From: a candidate division KSB1 bacterium
GTDB lineage: Bacteria; Zhuqueibacterota; Zhuqueibacteria; Residuimicrobiales; Krinioviventaceae
Reading direction: 5' to 3'
Assembly (NCBI GenBank): GCA_034505495.1
Contig: JAPDQV010000019.1
Coordinates: 3,434-59,523 of the forward strand
Length of the DNA stretch: 56,090 bases
How positions within the stretch are numbered: position 1 is the first letter of the stretch; each line of letters begins with the position of its first letter. The notes beneath the pieces were generated by a model. It was not told the origin of the DNA and did not search any database. It was given only the letters and a program-made list of their open reading frames with translations. This document shows, in pieces, positions 24,923 to 33,437 of this stretch. The translations under genes and the position numbers were made by a program.

Positions 24923-26391
24923 TGCTTGATAATATTCAAACAGAAACGATTCATAATGTCATAAACGCTGCCTCTTGCCGCCGGTGCCTGATTGACTGTG
25001 ATGCAAAAGATTAAAGTGTCACCGCTGACGGCCTCTGCATAACCGCTCAAAGCCATTACCCCTTCCAGCGTCCCGGTTTTGGCGCGTATGCGGCCTCGAC
25101 AGAGGGTGTCGCGCATGCGGTGCGCCAATGTGCCGTCTCGGCCGGCGATCGGCAGTGAAGCATAAAAGGCGGAATCGCTCTGCATGACATGCAGCAGTTT
25201 AATGAAAGAAATCGGTGTTACGGCGCTTTTGCGCGACAAGCCGGAACCGTCGACGATCGAGTTTCCTTCCATAGGAATGTTGTTTTGTTTTGCCCATTTT
25301 TCGATCGCCGAAGCGCCTGATTCAGCGCTACCGATGCCGAAAACCGCAAAACCGACGGCTTTGAAAAGTGCCTCAGCAGCAAGATTGTTGCTGTTCTTGT
25401 TAATATCTCTTACAATGTCCCTCAGCGGTTCCGAAACGTGCACGAAAACCGGTGCATAGAGGGGATACGCATATCCAGGCAGATCGTCCAGATCGACCAG
25501 CTCAGAGTTGACTTGAATGCCGTTGCTTTCCAACGCTCGTCGCAAAACTTGCAGAGCGTAAAGCGTCGGATTACCCACCGGCAGAGTGCGCTGCTCGGCA
25601 GGATACGAAGCCCGCAAGGAGCCGCTCACCAGGATGCGGTCGCTGCCGCGTTGGCGTTCGACGCGAAGACCGGCCGCCTTATCGTCTTCAACTGTTGTAC
25701 AACGATTCTCAATACTGCCGTTGCGAATCCCTGGAGAAAGACGAACCGTACAGAGTTCTCCGGCTCGATTGCCCGGCGTAACAATCACTCCCACGCAGTT
25801 TCGGTTGATGGTGAGGCCGCCTATTGGCGCCGAATAAGCCTGCAGCTCGTTCTCCCATCCCCAGCCCCAGCCAAGAATTTGATCATCAAAAACGCTGTCG
25901 TCTCCGATCAGGCGCCCGCGGATCTCTTTAACACCGCGGCGTTTCAACATTGCCGCAAAACGGTTAAAGGAAGCGGAATCCGACATCCCTTCGTACCAAG
26001 TCAACGTCGGATCGCCGTCGCCTTTTAGAATAATATCGCCGGTAAACACGCCTGCTCCGGTTCTGCCGCGCATAAAGATTCGCGTCTGAAACCGAAAATC
26101 ATGCCCTAATATCTGCAGCGCTGCCGCTGTTGTGAACAGCTTCATGGTCGAAGCCGGAAGAAAGGCTTTAAGCTCGTTATAGCGATAGATAAGTTCGTTT
26201 TTAGACGGAGAGAAAACCGCCGCGCCCACAAACGAATGACGTAATGCCGGCAGGTTGAATAAAGAGTCCAAACGCACAGCAAGGTTTTGCGGCGATTTCG
26301 CATCTTTGGCGGAAATGTTTCGGTCGAGGTCGGCGGCCTGCGCTAAACAGAAAGCCGCCATGAGCAGCAGGAGGAGTTTCTTTACAGCCAT
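24919..26391 (-). CDS. dacB: D-alanyl-D-alanine carboxypeptidase/endopeptidase (PBP4)
   Basis: Penicillin-binding protein 4 type (peptidase S13), 490 residues, trimming or cleaving peptidoglycan peptides in the periplasm. It has a signal peptide (MAVKKLLLLLMAAFCLAQAA). The catalytic motifs are all present: SxxK as Ser81-Thr-Met-Lys84, SxN as SNN in NKNSNNLAAEA, and KTG in RAKTGTLEG. The large inserted domain between SxxK and SxN is present, as is typical of this class, and includes GDGDPTL and DDSVFDDQ. It is the first gene of a minus-strand group and overlaps the small membrane protein that follows. The AT-rich spacer upstream (26392-26536) is shared with the divergent mazG. Confidence 0.93.
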   Translation of the reverse strand: MAVKKLLLLLMAAFCLAQAADLDRNISAKDAKSPQNLAVRLDSLFNLPALRHSFVGAAVFSPSKNELIYRYNELKAFLPASTMKLFTTAAALQILGHDFRFQTRIFMRGRTGAGVFTGDIILKGDGDPTLTWYEGMSDSASFNRFAAMLKRRGVKEIRGRLIGDDSVFDDQILGWGWGWENELQAYSAPIGGLTINRNCVGVIVTPGNRAGELCTVRLSPGIRNGSIENRCTTVEDDKAAGLRVERQRGSDRILVSGSLRASYPAEQRTLPVGNPTLYALQVLRRALESNGIQVNSELVDLDDLPGYAYPLYAPVFVHVSEPLRDIVRDINKNSNNLAAEALFKAVGFAVFGIGSAESGASAIEKWAKQNNIPMEGNSIVDGSGLSRKSAVTPISFIKLLHVMQSDSAFYASLPIAGRDGTLAHRMRDTLCRGRIRAKTGTLEGVMALSGYAEAVSGDTLIFCITVNQAPAARGSVYDIMNRFCLNIIKQ

Positions 26392-26536
26392 TTTCGCAAT
26401 TCCGTTTTTTCACGGCGCAAAATACACAATCTATAAAACTAAAACAAGGAAAGAAATTTGATTCGTTTACTCTATGAAACGCTTTGATTTGAGCCTGGCG
26501 ATTGCTAATTTTTACCAATCTTTATCAGGAGGTTGA

Positions 26537-27325
26537 ATGTCTGTCGGTAAAGAGTTTGAAAAACTGGTTGAGATCATGGCCAAGTTGAGGAGCGATGAAG
26601 GATGCCCGTGGGATCGTGAGCAGTCCCACAAATCGCTGCGTCGGCATCTGCTCGAAGAGACCTATGAGGTGCTCGAGGCCATCGACAATGAAAATCCTGA
26701 GCAGCTGAAGACTGAGTTAGGTGACCTGCTTTTGCAAGTGGTTTTTCACGCTCAGCTTGCGGCCGAGGCGGGCGATTTCAGCATCGAGCAGGTGGTTGAA
26801 TCGATCAACGACAAGCTGATTCGTCGGCATCCGCATGTTTTCGGCGAGGCCGTGATTCGTACCGCTCAGGAACAAGTGGTGGCCTGGGAGAAAAGCAAGT
26901 TAAAAAGGGAAGGCAAGAAATCGGTCATCGACGGCGTCCCTAAACATCTTCCGGCGTTGCTGCGCGCGCATCGGCTGCAGAGCAAAGCTGCTGCTGTAGG
27001 ATTCGACTGGCCTCAAACCGAGCCGGTATGGGAGAAGCTGGAGGAAGAAATTCGCGAACTCAAGGAGGCCGTGGCGGCACAAAACGAGTCGCATATCGAA
27101 GAAGAGTTCGGCGACCTATTGTTTACGCTGGTAAATTTGGGCCGCTTCATCAAGGTCGAACCGGAAGAGGCGCTGCGCAGGACCATCGAAAAATTCGAAC
27201 GCCGGTTTCGACAAGTCGAAGCGCAGCTGCAGAGCCAAGGCCGGAGCTTGGCCGATGCAACTTTGGATGAAATGGATCGGGAGTGGGAAAACGTTAAAAA
27301 GGCGGAGCAGCGAAAATCTAACTGA
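26537..27325 (+). CDS. mazG: Nucleoside triphosphate pyrophosphohydrolase MazG
   Basis: MazG (262 residues), hydrolysing (d)NTPs to NMP and pyrophosphate, with links to house-cleaning and to lowering ppGpp under stress. Two MazG domains are visible. The first opens LRSDEGCPWDREQSHKSL and has the metal-binding EETYEVLEAI and ELGDLLLQVVFHA motifs. The second has EEEIRELKEA and EEFGDLLFTLVNL. The ATG has an excellent AGGAGG site seven bases upstream. It converges with a HIT-family gene; the two stops are separated by a single base and there is no terminator hairpin between them, so the transcripts probably overlap. Confidence 0.95.
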   Translation: MSVGKEFEKLVEIMAKLRSDEGCPWDREQSHKSLRRHLLEETYEVLEAIDNENPEQLKTELGDLLLQVVFHAQLAAEAGDFSIEQVVESINDKLIRRHPHVFGEAVIRTAQEQVVAWEKSKLKREGKKSVIDGVPKHLPALLRAHRLQSKAAAVGFDWPQTEPVWEKLEEEIRELKEAVAAQNESHIEEEFGDLLFTLVNLGRFIKVEPEEALRRTIEKFERRFRQVEAQLQSQGRSLADATLDEMDREWENVKKAEQRKSN

Positions 27326-27326
27326 T

Positions 27327-27815
27327 TTATATATCCGATGCTTCGAAAAGGGGTTTTAAGGCATCCCACGTTTCATAGAGTCCCTGGGGAAGAACTTTGG
27401 TGTGTGCCGTGATCGGCATATAGTTGGTGTCGCCATCCCACCGCGGCACAATGTGAAAGTGAAGATGATCGTCAATGCCGGCGCCGGCCGTCTTGCCCAA
27501 ATTCATGCCGATGTTCATGCCGTGCGGTTTCATGCCGCGGGTGAGCACGCTGCAGCATTTCGTCAGCAGAGACATCATTTCCTGCCGCTCTTCGTCTGAC
27601 AGATCCTCCAGTCGCGACAGATGACGATAAGGCACCACCATCAAATGACCATTGTTGTAGGGATAATAGTTCATGATGACAAAGCAGGAGGCGCTGCGAT
27701 GGAGAATTAGATTGCGGCGGTCGTCATTTTCCTTCGGTTTTGTACAAAAAATACAGCCTTCGGGTTTCGGCGCGAGAATGTATTCCATCCGCCAAGGTGC
27801 CCAAAGATATTCCAT
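27327..27815 (-). CDS. HIT family hydrolase/transferase
   Basis: Histidine-triad protein of 162 residues, acting on nucleoside phosphates or dinucleoside polyphosphates (resembling AP4A-phosphorylase-like members). It opens YLWAPWRMEYI and has a CxxC-type pair (CIFCTKP) that may bind zinc. The region HLMVVPYRH corresponds to the conserved NxGHxxVxPxxH pattern, written here as NNGHLMVVPYRH. The histidine triad itself is HLHFHIVPRW. Length and layout are typical. It stands alone on the minus strand after the EF-G paralogue, with about 70 bp to that gene's stop. Confidence 0.9.
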   Translation of the reverse strand: MEYLWAPWRMEYILAPKPEGCIFCTKPKENDDRRNLILHRSASCFVIMNYYPYNNGHLMVVPYRHLSRLEDLSDEERQEMMSLLTKCCSVLTRGMKPHGMNIGMNLGKTAGAGIDDHLHFHIVPRWDGDTNYMPITAHTKVLPQGLYETWDALKPLFEASDI

Positions 27816-27847
27816 TATGCCGTTGCTCCGGTTTTATTAAAGGATGA

Positions 27848-27878
27848 TAAAAAGGGGTGCAGAGAAAACTGCACCCCT
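27848..27878 (-). terminator. Rho-independent terminator of the EF-G paralogue
   Basis: A perfect 10-bp stem (27853-27862 and 27869-27878, AGGGGTGCAG) with a six-base loop. On the minus strand it is followed by TTTTTAT. It begins eight bases after the stop codon of the EF-G-like gene. Confidence 0.9.
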
Positions 27879-27886
27879 CGATTTTC

Positions 27887-29962
27887 TTAGGCTTCCGCTT
27901 TCGATTCGGCGATGATCTTTGCCTCCAATTCCTTGGGAACGGGGCTGTAATGTGAAAATTTCCGAGTATAGGCTGCCCGACCGCTGGTCAAGGAGCGAAG
28001 CGTCGTGGCATAGTTATGCAGTTCGGCTAGAGGCACGTGCGCTTTCACCAGTTGAAATTTTCCCTGCGAATCGGTGCTGAGAATCTTGCCGCGCCGGCTG
28101 GAGAGATCGCCCATAATGTCGCCCATGTTCTCTTCGGGACATTTGACCGTGACTTCGTAGATCGGCTCCAGCAGGATCGGCTTGGCGTTCTGCACCGCCA
28201 TCTTGAACACTTCGCGGCCGGCAATCTGGAAGGCAATGTCCTTAGAATCGACCGGGTGCTCTTTGCCGTCATACACAACCGCCTTTACATCGACGATTTT
28301 ATAGCCCGCCATCACGCCTTCCTCCAGAACCTGCTTGACGCCTTTTTCGATCGACGGGATAAAAGTCGAAGAAATGGCACCGCCGACAACTTCGCTGGCA
28401 AATTCAAAACCGCCGCCGCGCGGCAGCGGCTCGATCCGCATCCACACCTCGGCAAATTGACCGGCGCCGCCGGACTGCTTTTTATGCCGATACTTTTCAT
28501 CGGCCTTGGCAGTAATGGTTTCGCGATAAGGAATTTTCGGCTTTTTCTGTTCGACGTCGACGCCGAACCGCTCCTTCAGCCGTTGGATGAGCACCGTCAG
28601 ATGCAGTTCTCCCTGGCCGGAAACGACGGTCTGATGCAGCTCCGGATCGACGACAACCGTAAAGCTCGGATCGATCTCGTTCAAAATGTGCAGGCCGTTG
28701 GAAATCTTGTCTTCATCGCCTTTGCTCTTTGGAACCACGGCCACCTGCACCACCGGCTCGGCAAAGGTGATCTGCGGAAATTTTACCGGCCGCTTTTTCG
28801 AAGCCAGGGTGTCGCCGGTATGGGTGTCTTTCAGCTTGACCAGGGCGCCGATGTCTCCGGCTTTGACGGCGGCGATCTCTTTACGGTTTTTGCCCAACAG
28901 CGAATAAATCTGCCCGATCTTTTCAGCGGATTTGCGCGTCGTATTGGCGACTTCGTCGCCCGGCTTGATCACCCCGGAATAAACGCGGATGAGCGAAAGC
29001 TCGCCGATGTGCGCTTCGGACATGGTCTTGAAAACAAAAGCGCTCATTTCCTCGTTTTCATCGCAGATGATATCGACATCGTTGTCTGCTTCATCTTTGG
29101 CTTTGTAGGGCGAGCGGTCTACCGGCGAGGGGCCATATTCGCAGATAAAATCGAGCAGCGGCTGTACTCCCATGTTGCGGACCGCCGACCCACAGAGCAC
29201 CGGGAATAAAGTCTGCTTCACGATGCCCGCCCGCAGTCCGACGGTGATATCCTGCTCGCTCAATTCTCCCGCCTCGAAATACTTTTCGAGCACCGCGTCG
29301 TCGCTCTCGGCAATTTTTTCGATCAATGCCGTATGCAGCTCTTCGATCCGGCTTGCCAGCTCGGCCGGAACCTCTTCTTCTTTATACTTGCCGCTCTTGT
29401 CCGCGGCAAAAGTAAGCTTTTTCTTGCGCAGCACATCAACAACAGCGTTAAATCCGTCGCCCTGATTGACGGGATAATGAACCGCAACGACGTTGTTGCC
29501 GTAGGCTTCCTTCAATGAGGCCAAAGCTTCATCAAATTTTGAATGTTCCCGATCGAGCAGATTGACAAAAAAGAGTCGCGGTACGCCGTACTCCTGAAGA
29601 ATTTCGACCGCCGCGTCAGTGCCCACTTCGACGCCGTTCACCGCATTTACCAATACAACGGCGAGGTCGGCAACCCGCAGACCGCAGCGCACCTCGCCGA
29701 TAAAATCAGCATAGCCCGGCATATCGATGAGATTGATCTTGTTCTTTTTCCACTCGAATTGCAAAAGCGAGGCGCTGATGCTGATCTTGCGTTCGATTTC
29801 GTCGGAACGATAGTCCGAAGTAGTGGTGCCGTCGTCGACCGAGCCGAAACGGGTCGTTACGCCGGCAGAAAACAGCATCGCTTCACTCAGCGTCGTTTTG
29901 CCGATCGATTGGTGCGAGACCAATCCTATATTTCGGATCTCAGAAGCTGCATAATCTTTCAC
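27887..29962 (-). CDS. Elongation factor G-like protein (EF-G2 type)
   Basis: A 691-residue translational GTPase with the EF-G domain order, closest in motifs to EF-G2-type paralogues, not the main translocase. The start is GTG at 29962 behind an AAAGGAGG site; the overlapping ATG at 29964 would stop at once. The P-loop is SHQSIGKTT (16-24). The switch II motif is DMPGYADF, with Tyr84 where canonical EF-G has the catalytic His. The base-recognition NKxD motif is NLLD (134-137), so its Lys is missing. Domains II, III (GQGELHLTV), IV (SGGAGQFAEVWMR) and V (GDIMGDLSSRRG) are all present. GTP hydrolysis and specificity may differ from true EF-G. It is followed by a strong terminator. Confidence 0.88.
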   Translation of the reverse strand: MKDYAASEIRNIGLVSHQSIGKTTLSEAMLFSAGVTTRFGSVDDGTTTSDYRSDEIERKISISASLLQFEWKKNKINLIDMPGYADFIGEVRCGLRVADLAVVLVNAVNGVEVGTDAAVEILQEYGVPRLFFVNLLDREHSKFDEALASLKEAYGNNVVAVHYPVNQGDGFNAVVDVLRKKKLTFAADKSGKYKEEEVPAELASRIEELHTALIEKIAESDDAVLEKYFEAGELSEQDITVGLRAGIVKQTLFPVLCGSAVRNMGVQPLLDFICEYGPSPVDRSPYKAKDEADNDVDIICDENEEMSAFVFKTMSEAHIGELSLIRVYSGVIKPGDEVANTTRKSAEKIGQIYSLLGKNRKEIAAVKAGDIGALVKLKDTHTGDTLASKKRPVKFPQITFAEPVVQVAVVPKSKGDEDKISNGLHILNEIDPSFTVVVDPELHQTVVSGQGELHLTVLIQRLKERFGVDVEQKKPKIPYRETITAKADEKYRHKKQSGGAGQFAEVWMRIEPLPRGGGFEFASEVVGGAISSTFIPSIEKGVKQVLEEGVMAGYKIVDVKAVVYDGKEHPVDSKDIAFQIAGREVFKMAVQNAKPILLEPIYEVTVKCPEENMGDIMGDLSSRRGKILSTDSQGKFQLVKAHVPLAELHNYATTLRSLTSGRAAYTRKFSHYSPVPKELEAKIIAESKAEA

Positions 29963-30015
29963 ATTTTCCTCCTTTTGCTTCGGGCGCTGCCCGGAGAACT
30001 AATTTGTAAGAATTT

Positions 30016-31566
30016 TTACTGATTTGTCGTCTCATCGCCGCCGCGTTTTGCGGCACAATTGGAATTTTGCTGCCGAAGAAGGCGCTTCAATACTCTGCCG
30101 GTAGGACTTTTCGGCAACTTTTCCAGGCACTCGTAATATTTGGGCCGCTTATAGACCGGTAGATGTTCCTCACAATATCGATTAAGAGCTTCAATGTCCA
30201 ACTTGTGGCCTTTATGCAGAACGAGACAAGCTTTGACTTCAGAGCCGTGCAGCGGGTCAGGAACTCCGACAACCGCCGCTTCTGCTATCCCGGGGAAATT
30301 GCAGAGTATCGTTTCGATTTCGCGCGGGAAAATTTCAAAGCCGCCCTTGTTGATGATTTCGTCCTTGCGTTCTAAAATATAAAGATAGTTGTCCATATCT
30401 AAGTAACCGATGTCGCCGGTCGCCAGCCAGCCGTCCTGCAGTCGTTTGCGGCTTTCTTCAGGTTGATTGTGATAGCTTCGCATCAATGAGGGACTTTTGA
30501 CAAAGATTTCGCCGCTCTGGTTGGGCTTTTTGACCCTGCCCTCTTCATCGCGGATCTGCACCTCCACGCCCATCAAAGGCAGACCGACGGCATTTTCACG
30601 GCGATCCCGCTCCAGCCGGGAAGAGGAAACCAGCGGTCCGGCCTCGGTAAGGCCGTAGGCCTTGAGGATCGGCACTTGAAACCGGCTTTCGAATTCTTCG
30701 ATCAAATTCTGCGGCAAATAGCCGCCGTAACTGATCACATATTTGAGAGAAGGAGAAGGAGCGATATTCTCGAGATTGCAGATTGCCCGCAGCATGCCCG
30801 GCACAGCAGGGAAAACGGAAATTGAGTGCTTGGAGACAGCCTCCACGACTTCATTTGCTTTAAATCGAGGCAACAGGACCAAAGAGGCGCCGGCCGTTAA
30901 ACCGGCCTGCATGATAAAAGTCTGGCCGAACGGGTGAAAGAGCGGAATAACGGCAAGGAGGCGATCCTGCGGCGTAAGATGAAACATCTCGATGATGGTC
31001 TCGGCATTCGCCAGGACGGCTTCGTGCGTCAATTCCGCCCCTAAAGCAACGTCCGAAATGCCGGAGGTGTAATTGATAATTGCCGGATCGTCGGGTGATA
31101 CCTGAACGAATTTTTCGAGAGGTTTGGAAGCAGCAATCAGTTGGGTCAATGAATAAGTACCGGCGGGAATTTCTTCACCCAAATAAATGATCGTTCGACA
31201 TTGTTTTGCGGCGGCGACCGCTGCGGCCGTCTGCGGTTCGAATCCTTGCCACGAGATAAGCAGTTTGGCACCGGAATCGTCCAATTGGCGGGCTAAATCA
31301 CGAGGATCATTCATAAAATTGAGCGGGACAGCGATCCCGCCGAGAGAGAGGATCGCGTAATAGCTGATGGGAAAATGTGGAACATTGGGCAGCAAAAGAG
31401 CCGCCCGATCTCCTTTCTGAATGCCGAGATGTTGCAGCGCTTCGGCAAGCCTTTTAAGCGCTTCGACGAAACGGCTGTAACTCACCGTCGCATCGCTAAA
31501 TTTCAGCGCCGGCGCCTCCGACCTTTGCTCGGCAGACTGTATAATTTGTGAATGAAGCGTAGACAA
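30016..31566 (-). CDS. AMP-dependent acyl-CoA synthetase-family protein with altered catalytic motifs
   Basis: A 516-residue ANL-superfamily (acyl-CoA ligase-like) protein. The start is TTG, behind GGAGAATAG. Fold motifs are clear: SLGGIAVPLN, AYGLTEAGP, WLATGDIGYLD and ERKDEIINKGGF. Two core catalytic motifs are altered. The phosphate loop, normally YTSGTTGxPKG, is YTSGISDVALG (166-176), losing the second Gly and the Lys. The C-terminal catalytic Lys, normally in TGK, is Arg491 in TGRVLKR. It may be a non-catalytic or altered-function relative, although loss of ligase activity is inferred. The stop is 54 bases upstream of the EF-G-like gene start, so the two may be co-transcribed. Confidence 0.82.
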   Translation of the reverse strand: MSTLHSQIIQSAEQRSEAPALKFSDATVSYSRFVEALKRLAEALQHLGIQKGDRAALLLPNVPHFPISYYAILSLGGIAVPLNFMNDPRDLARQLDDSGAKLLISWQGFEPQTAAAVAAAKQCRTIIYLGEEIPAGTYSLTQLIAASKPLEKFVQVSPDDPAIINYTSGISDVALGAELTHEAVLANAETIIEMFHLTPQDRLLAVIPLFHPFGQTFIMQAGLTAGASLVLLPRFKANEVVEAVSKHSISVFPAVPGMLRAICNLENIAPSPSLKYVISYGGYLPQNLIEEFESRFQVPILKAYGLTEAGPLVSSSRLERDRRENAVGLPLMGVEVQIRDEEGRVKKPNQSGEIFVKSPSLMRSYHNQPEESRKRLQDGWLATGDIGYLDMDNYLYILERKDEIINKGGFEIFPREIETILCNFPGIAEAAVVGVPDPLHGSEVKACLVLHKGHKLDIEALNRYCEEHLPVYKRPKYYECLEKLPKSPTGRVLKRLLRQQNSNCAAKRGGDETTNQ

Positions 31567-31848
31567 CTATTCTCCGATAACCGATTTAAAGTCTATTAAA
31601 ATAGTTTGAATCATCTTAAATGTCAAGAAGTTTTTATCGGATTACTTACTGATTAAATTCAAATTATGGTGATGCAGCATAAATAACCCTATGTCTAATT
31701 TCCCGATATTATCAATTCGGCTATTTTTAACAATTAGCTTTTGATGGCGGAAATCATTAACTTTTGCAGGATATTTGCAACGTTTTTTCTAATTTCTTTT
31801 GAATGGACATGTCGCCTAAACAAATTTTTTAAACATAATGGACCGAGA
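31567..31848. other. AT-rich divergent intergenic region
   Basis: About 280 bp between the divergent AMP-ligase-like gene and ctpA, clearly more AT-rich than the flanking genes. It must hold promoters for both sides, but I see no pair of elements clear enough to name. If ctpA starts at the ATG at 31744 the region is shorter by 105 bp. No tRNA or structured RNA was recognised. Confidence 0.5.
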
Positions 31849-33363
31849 GTGAAAAAACCGTCGAAAATTCGCCTTTTATTTTTGAGTTTGGCCGTCGTAA
31901 TCCTTGTAACTGCGCCGGCTGTGGTCTGGCCGCGGGTTCAGCAGGCCGTCAGCAAATGGATGATTCTAACCATTATTCTTGACCGAATACAGCGCTTTTA
32001 TGTGGAAGACAGAAATCCTGAAGAGCTCCTTGACTATGCCATCGACGGCGTGATGGCGCATCTGGATCAATATTCGCAGTATTTGTCGCCGGAAGAGGCA
32101 AAAGAATATGCAAAGCGTTACCAAGGCTACTATGGCGTCGGACTGAGCTTTCGACTGACCACTCGAGGCTACATTGTCAGCTCGATTCAGCCCAAAAGTC
32201 CAGCCGCGGCAGCGGATGTGCGCATCGGCGACGCTGTGCTCAAGATCGACGGCCGCACCATTGCCAATCATTCGCTTCAGCAGTTGGAACAGTTCATTTC
32301 GAGTCGTAGAGGGGAAGAGGTTGAGATTGAGCTGATACGACCGCCGGAGAATATCACGGTCACCGTCAGGCCGGCCAAGCGGCAGGTCGATCTTCCCTGT
32401 ATTCCCTCCGCTTGTCTGCTCAGCGACTCGATCGGATACATTCCCGTTTATCATTTTGGAATAACGGTTGCTGAAGAGTTCGACCGCGTCTTTGATCAAC
32501 TCATGCAGATCGGAATGAAGCGGCTGCTGCTTGATCTGCGCAACAATCCCGGCGGTGATTTGTCTGCCGGCATTCGCCTTGCCGAACGCCTGATTCCGCC
32601 TGGCAGACTAATTGCATACACCAAAGGTCGTACGCCCGAGTCCGAAGAGCAATACGTCTCATCACCGCCGCGCCGATTGCCGACCCTGCCGCTGATTGTT
32701 TTGGTCAACGAAAAAAGCGCCAGCGATGCCGAAATTGTTGCCGGGGCCGTTCAGGACTGGGATCGCGGGCTTATCGTCGGTCGTAGAACCTACGGCAAAG
32801 CAATGGTGCAGACCGAGTATCCTTTTCAGGACGGCTCGCTTCTATTGTTGACGACGGCCCGCTTTTATACTCCCTTGGGTCGTTTGATTCAAAAAGAAGG
32901 AAGTAATGTTTCTGATCAAGTTTTTCGAACGCCGAAAGGTCGTACGCTTACGGCCGGAGGCGGCATTGCACCGGATCACGAAATAACAAAAACGGGGGTA
33001 GTTTCTCCGTTAATGAAAAGACTAAAAAGTTCTGCAGTGGATCCGTTTTACGATTTTGCTGATTTCTGGGTGCTGCAGAACGGCTCGATGTCCTATACGG
33101 ATATCCAGACTTTTCTCAATCAGTTCGTCGTAACTGAGCAATTGTTGCGAAAATTTTTCGAATATTCGGTGTCTCGACGCCTGTCGATTGGAACGGTAGA
33201 GTTCGAGCAGAATAAAAAGGAGGCGGCGGACGAGTTGTTTATCGCTGTGGCGCATCGTTTGTTCGGTGAAGAGGGAAGAATTGCCGCCTCGGCGAGAAGG
33301 GATGAAGAAGTCACTAACAGTTTAAACTTTTTTGATGAAGCAGCTCGACTTTTGGCAAAGTGA
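31849..33363 (+). CDS. ctpA: Carboxyl-terminal processing protease (S41, CtpA/Prc family)
   Basis: S41 periplasmic protease of about 504 residues that cleaves exported proteins near their C-termini. A GTG at 31849 gives VKKPSKIRLLFLSLAVV, a normal signal anchor. The frame is open further upstream, and an ATG at 31744 would add 35 residues; neither start has a strong ribosome binding site. The order is membrane anchor, N-terminal helical part (LDQYSQYLSPEEAKEY), PDZ domain (YGVGLSFRL...IQPKSPAAAA), then the catalytic domain with LLLDLRNNPGGDL, nucleophile Ser in NEKSASDAEIVA and Lys in RRTYGKAMVQ, the Ser/Lys dyad. A 100-residue C-terminal extension follows. The GGDEF regulator begins 74 bases downstream. 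Confidence 0.9.
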   Translation: MKKPSKIRLLFLSLAVVILVTAPAVVWPRVQQAVSKWMILTIILDRIQRFYVEDRNPEELLDYAIDGVMAHLDQYSQYLSPEEAKEYAKRYQGYYGVGLSFRLTTRGYIVSSIQPKSPAAAADVRIGDAVLKIDGRTIANHSLQQLEQFISSRRGEEVEIELIRPPENITVTVRPAKRQVDLPCIPSACLLSDSIGYIPVYHFGITVAEEFDRVFDQLMQIGMKRLLLDLRNNPGGDLSAGIRLAERLIPPGRLIAYTKGRTPESEEQYVSSPPRRLPTLPLIVLVNEKSASDAEIVAGAVQDWDRGLIVGRRTYGKAMVQTEYPFQDGSLLLLTTARFYTPLGRLIQKEGSNVSDQVFRTPKGRTLTAGGGIAPDHEITKTGVVSPLMKRLKSSAVDPFYDFADFWVLQNGSMSYTDIQTFLNQFVVTEQLLRKFFEYSVSRRLSIGTVEFEQNKKEAADELFIAVAHRLFGEEGRIAASARRDEEVTNSLNFFDEAARLLAK

Positions 33364-33437
33364 CGCCGTTTGAAACGCAGGATGAAAAATTGCTGATCAT
33401 TGTTATAGTACCCTGACCTATTGGCCTTTGGGAATTG

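Noticed and set aside
28037..29209. Plus-strand open frame of 390 codons
   Set aside because: It is antisense to the EF-G-like gene, which has all five domains; it has no ribosome binding site and no recognisable motif.
31226..31250. A T-loop-like GGTTCGAATCC sequence suggesting a tRNA
   Set aside because: The flanking bases do not form the five-pair T stem, no acceptor stem or anticodon arm is present, and the stretch lies in the well-supported AMP-ligase-family gene read on the minus strand.
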